Of a stretch of DNA of 64,000 nt, positions 61,608 through 64,000 are shown in pieces; positions within the stretch are counted from its first letter, which is position 1; each line of letters opens with the position of its first letter. The translations under genes were made by a program, and so were the position numbers. The notes below the pieces were generated by a model that was given only the letters and a program-made list of their open reading frames with translations, searched no databases and was not told the DNA's origin. Source of the stretch: Nonlabens sp. Ci31 (GTDB taxonomy: Bacteria > Bacteroidota > Bacteroidia > Flavobacteriales > Flavobacteriaceae); the NCBI RefSeq assembly GCF_012974865.1, contig NZ_CP043633.1:2973501-3037500 (forward strand). Direction: 5' to 3'.

Positions 61608-62561
61608 ATGAAAATACTAGCAAACGATGGCGTTTCACAAAGCGGAATAGATAAATTAACAGCTGCTGGTCACGAGGTGTTGACTACAAACGTAGCTCAA
61701 GAACAATTGCAAGATTACATCAATAAAAATGATGTCGCTGTACTTTTAGTAAGATCTGCTACAACGGCTCGTAAGGAATTGATAGATAATTGCCCAAGTC
61801 TTAAAATTATAGGTCGTGGTGGTGTAGGAATGGACAACATCGATGTGACTTATGCACGTGAGAAAGGCCTAAAAGTGATCAATACTCCTGCAGCAAGTAG
61901 CGCAAGTGTATCTGAATTGGTTTTTGCACATCTTTATGGAGGAGTTCGTTTTCTTTATGATGCTAACCGCAACATGCCCCTAGAAGGAGAATCCAACTTT
62001 AAAGGTCTTAAAAAAACTTATGCAAAAGGTTCTGAACTACGAGGTAAAACTATAGGAATTATTGGAATAGGCCGTATAGGGCAAGAAGTAGCAAAAATTG
62101 CAGCTGGTGTAGGAATGAAGGTAATTGCTCACGATAGTTTTGCCGATAAGGCACCTACTGTTTCCTGGGATCTTTTTGACGGACAGACCGTTAGTGTTGA
62201 GATTCCATTAGTAAGTAAAGTAGAACTATTAAAAACAGCCGACTTTGTAACCATACATGTTCCTGCACAAACGGATTATGTAATAGGTACCGATGAGTTA
62301 GGAATGATGAAAAAGGGAGCTGCTATCGTAAATGCTGCTCGTGGTGGTGTTCTTGATGAAGTGGCTTTAGTAGAAGCGCTAGAGTCAGAGCATATCTCTT
62401 TTGCCGCCTTAGATGTTTTTGAAAAAGAACCAAAACCTGAGGTTGTATTGCTTATGAATTCTAAACTTTCTTTAAGTCCGCATATAGGTGCTGCAACTAA
62501 TGAAGCTCAAGACCGTATAGGAACTGAACTAGCAGACCAGATTATCCATATATTAGGATAA
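61608..62561 (+). CDS. serA: D-3-phosphoglycerate dehydrogenase-like 2-hydroxyacid dehydrogenase
   Basis: A 317-residue NAD-dependent D-2-hydroxyacid dehydrogenase. The N-terminus is the substrate domain (KILANDGVSQSGIDKL), then GRGGVGMDNIDV, the NAD-binding KTIGIIGIGRIGQEVAKIA, the catalytic Arg in NAARGGVLDE and the His in LSPHIGAATNEAQ. The short form, without the ACT regulatory domain, is usual for this group. Together with serC it supports serine synthesis. Without a search I cannot exclude another 2-hydroxyacid as substrate. Confidence 0.9.
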   Translation: MKILANDGVSQSGIDKLTAAGHEVLTTNVAQEQLQDYINKNDVAVLLVRSATTARKELIDNCPSLKIIGRGGVGMDNIDVTYAREKGLKVINTPAASSASVSELVFAHLYGGVRFLYDANRNMPLEGESNFKGLKKTYAKGSELRGKTIGIIGIGRIGQEVAKIAAGVGMKVIAHDSFADKAPTVSWDLFDGQTVSVEIPLVSKVELLKTADFVTIHVPAQTDYVIGTDELGMMKKGAAIVNAARGGVLDEVALVEALESEHISFAALDVFEKEPKPEVVLLMNSKLSLSPHIGAATNEAQDRIGTELADQIIHILG

Positions 62562-62674
62562 GTCGTTTTCACATGACTCATCGTAGTAATTGGACGAAGG
62601 AACAATTGGCTTGTAAAATTGATTTTATTTCGATGCTGCTTATTAGTATCTAGAGACTAAGCTTATAGAAAAGT

Positions 62675-62710
62675 AAAAAACCGCATTTCTGATAGAATTG
62701 CGGTTTTTTT
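62675..62710 (+). terminator. Rho-independent terminator
   Basis: AAAAAACCGCA pairs with TGCGGTTTTTT across a 13-nt loop, followed by T residues. It lies about 115 bp after the serA-like stop codon and ends the serine operon. Confidence 0.85.
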
Positions 62711-62757
62711 GATTCCATTAACACCATATTACTTGTACCTACAATAAATTTGCCTAC

Positions 62758-63471
62758 ATGAACACAATCTTACACAAATCAGACTCTAGAGGTCATGCAA
62801 ATCATGGCTGGTTGAATAGTTTCCATTCTTTTAGCTTTGCTAGCTATCACGATCCAGATCGAATGAGTTTTGGAGTATTGCGCGTATTAAATGATGATAC
62901 CGTTGCTGGAGGAATGGGCTTTGGTGCTCACCCACATTCCAACATGGAAATTATAAGTATTCCCCTTTATGGTGATTTAAAACACCAAGACAGTACAGGG
63001 AGAAAAGCCATTATTAAAAATGGGGATATCCAAGTGATGAGCGCAGGAACAGGTATTACTCACAGCGAGAAAAATGCAAGTCAAAAAGAAGATGTGAAAT
63101 TTCTTCAAATTTGGGTTATTCCTAATCAGCAAAATGTCACTCCACGTTATGATCAAATCACTCTCGATCCTAAAAATAGGCACAACCAATTAGATCAAAT
63201 ACTTTCTCCTAACCCAGAGGATGCCGGTGTATGGATTTATCAAGATGCTTGGTTTAATTTAGGAACTTTTGAAAAAGGTACAAAAGGTGCTTATGAGATC
63301 AACAAATCTGGCAATGGTGTTTACGCTTTTGTTTTGAAAGGTTCTTTTAAGATAGGAGATCAAGAAATAAACCATCGCGATGGCTTAGCTATTTGGGATA
63401 CCTCCTCTTTTGAATGGACTTCTTTATCTGAAAACGCAGAGATTTTATTGATGGAAGTACCATTGGGATAA
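62758..63471 (+). CDS. Pirin family protein
   Basis: A 237-residue bicupin. The metal ligands of the N-terminal cupin are intact: His58 and His60 in GFGAHPHSNMEII, and His102 and Glu104 in GITHSEKN. RGHANHGWLNSFHSFSFASY is the usual N-terminus. Some bacterial pirins oxidise quercetin and others act as regulators, so the exact role is open. A TAAATTTG box at 62745-62752 lies so close to the ATG (62758) that the mRNA may be leaderless, although no upstream TTG was found. Confidence 0.92.
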   Translation: MNTILHKSDSRGHANHGWLNSFHSFSFASYHDPDRMSFGVLRVLNDDTVAGGMGFGAHPHSNMEIISIPLYGDLKHQDSTGRKAIIKNGDIQVMSAGTGITHSEKNASQKEDVKFLQIWVIPNQQNVTPRYDQITLDPKNRHNQLDQILSPNPEDAGVWIYQDAWFNLGTFEKGTKGAYEINKSGNGVYAFVLKGSFKIGDQEINHRDGLAIWDTSSFEWTSLSENAEILLMEVPLG

Positions 63472-63888
63472 ACTACTGTTGAAGAACTCTCTGCCAGCAC
63501 AGTGAAGCCATTTGGACAACTCCAAAGCTAATTGGCATAGTCACAACCTCACAGATAAGCTTTTTCGTTAAGGAGGTATTGCCACTTTTCCCTTTTAAAA
63601 AAAAGCAAGACTTTTAAAATACCATTAATATTGCCGGTTATAACTGTCACTCTATATTCGGATAGGGCTTATTTGTATCAAATATACTCTTACTTTTGGT
63701 TCCCTAAAAACCGCCACCTTCTTATTAGAATACCTTAGAATGGGGTTAGAAACTTTGTAATTTATTGTAGCTTTTCACTTTTTAATAGCTATTTTCAACC
63801 TAATAATTTTTCAGATTAAGGCCGTTTTTTGTAACAAAGCCAGCCTATCCACCGTCAGATCTATATAAACATAGCTAACACCAGTTCA
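63472..63888. other. Intergenic, no gene seen
   Basis: 417 bp between the pirin gene and the partial gene at the window edge. It contains AAGGAGGT at about 63570 with no frame after it. No terminator or promoter match was found. Confidence 0.4.
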
Positions 63889-64000
63889 ATGATTAAAAAA
63901 ATAATACTAGGAATGGTTATCGTTGTTGTTATAGCTGCCGCAGCTGGGGGTTATGCGATATACTCCTTTTTTCCAGAAGATGATTATATGGCTCGATTTG
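63889..64000 (+). CDS. Start of a membrane-anchored or exported protein (cut by window end)
   Basis: An ATG at 63889 opens a frame of 37 codons that runs to the end of the window: MIKKIILGMVIVVVIAAAAG followed by GYAIYSFFPEDDYMARF. The first 28 residues form one hydrophobic segment, a signal anchor or uncleaved signal. Too little is visible to name a family. Confidence 0.55.
   Translation, partial: MIKKIILGMVIVVVIAAAAGGYAIYSFFPEDDYMARF

Overview
The window reads as chromosomal DNA of a marine member of the Flavobacteriaceae (Bacteroidota). Several points support this. The DNA is AT-rich. Promoters follow the Bacteroidota pattern TTG-N(17-20)-TAnnTTTG, for example before the cold-shock gene and before the giant surface-protein gene. 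There are no clear Shine-Dalgarno sites. Two proteins carry type-B sorting domains of the type IX secretion system (T9SS), with a PorP/SprF partner and an OmpA protein. Several Bacteroidota-specific families of unknown function are present (DUF4494, DUF4251, DUF6090-like, DUF6503-like). I could not run a search, so genus is not claimed. I found no tRNA, rRNA, CRISPR array, insertion sequence or prophage.

Layout. 1-889: a decayed gene and empty sequence. 890-2717: rimK overlapping an aspartoacylase/succinylglutamate desuccinylase-like gene. 2844-7587: a hydrophilic small protein, an MscS channel, a cold-shock protein, DUF4494, a thioredoxin-like protein and a ThiE/TenI-like protein. 7787-9003: an ABA4-like membrane protein and a multiply frameshifted membrane-protein pseudogene. 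9464-11631: a small exported protein, then a PurD-like ATP-grasp enzyme with a GNAT acetyltransferase. 12153-25290: DUF6090-like and DUF4251 proteins, then the surface-protein region: a 621-residue T9SS substrate, and divergently a 2092-residue repeat adhesin, PorP/SprF and an OmpA/TPR protein. 25553-27700: two HPF/RaiA-like ribosome hibernation proteins flanking a cysteine-less ArsC/Spx-like protein and a TerC transporter. 27776-31085: nitroreductase and PEP carboxylase.

31115-41346 is the most pathway-like region. On the minus strand it carries an acyl carrier protein, ketoacyl synthase, FabZ-like dehydratase, an SDR with an enoyl-reductase Y-x6-K motif, a type III polyketide synthase, a methyltransferase, a FAD oxidoreductase and a fused branched-chain 2-oxoacid dehydrogenase E1. 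I infer a dedicated fatty-acid module that primes a type III PKS to make a methylated, hydroxylated phenolic lipid. 41453-48937: PAP2 phosphatase, 2OG-Fe oxygenase, an unusual 615-residue PLP enzyme, small proteins (one with a poly-T frameshift), a methyltransferase and ung. 49226-54745: udk, ftsB/divIC and both methylmalonyl-CoA mutase subunits, interrupted by an opposite-strand gene with an internal stop. 54746-55688: heptamer tandem repeats and an OmpA-like relic. 55689-64000: CIA30, an outer-membrane barrel, a lipoprotein, DUF6503-like, ferredoxin, acyl-CoA reductase, serC, a serA-like gene, pirin and the start of a membrane protein.

The most striking signal outside genes is a dispersed perfect palindrome, GCTTTCGCGAAAGC, with eight copies plus one variant. 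It lies both between genes and inside unrelated genes, where it usually encodes Ala-Phe-Ala-Lys-Ala. It resembles the HIP1 palindrome of cyanobacteria in behaviour. A second theme is 7-bp tandem repeats, one of which lies at a frameshift in a pseudogene.
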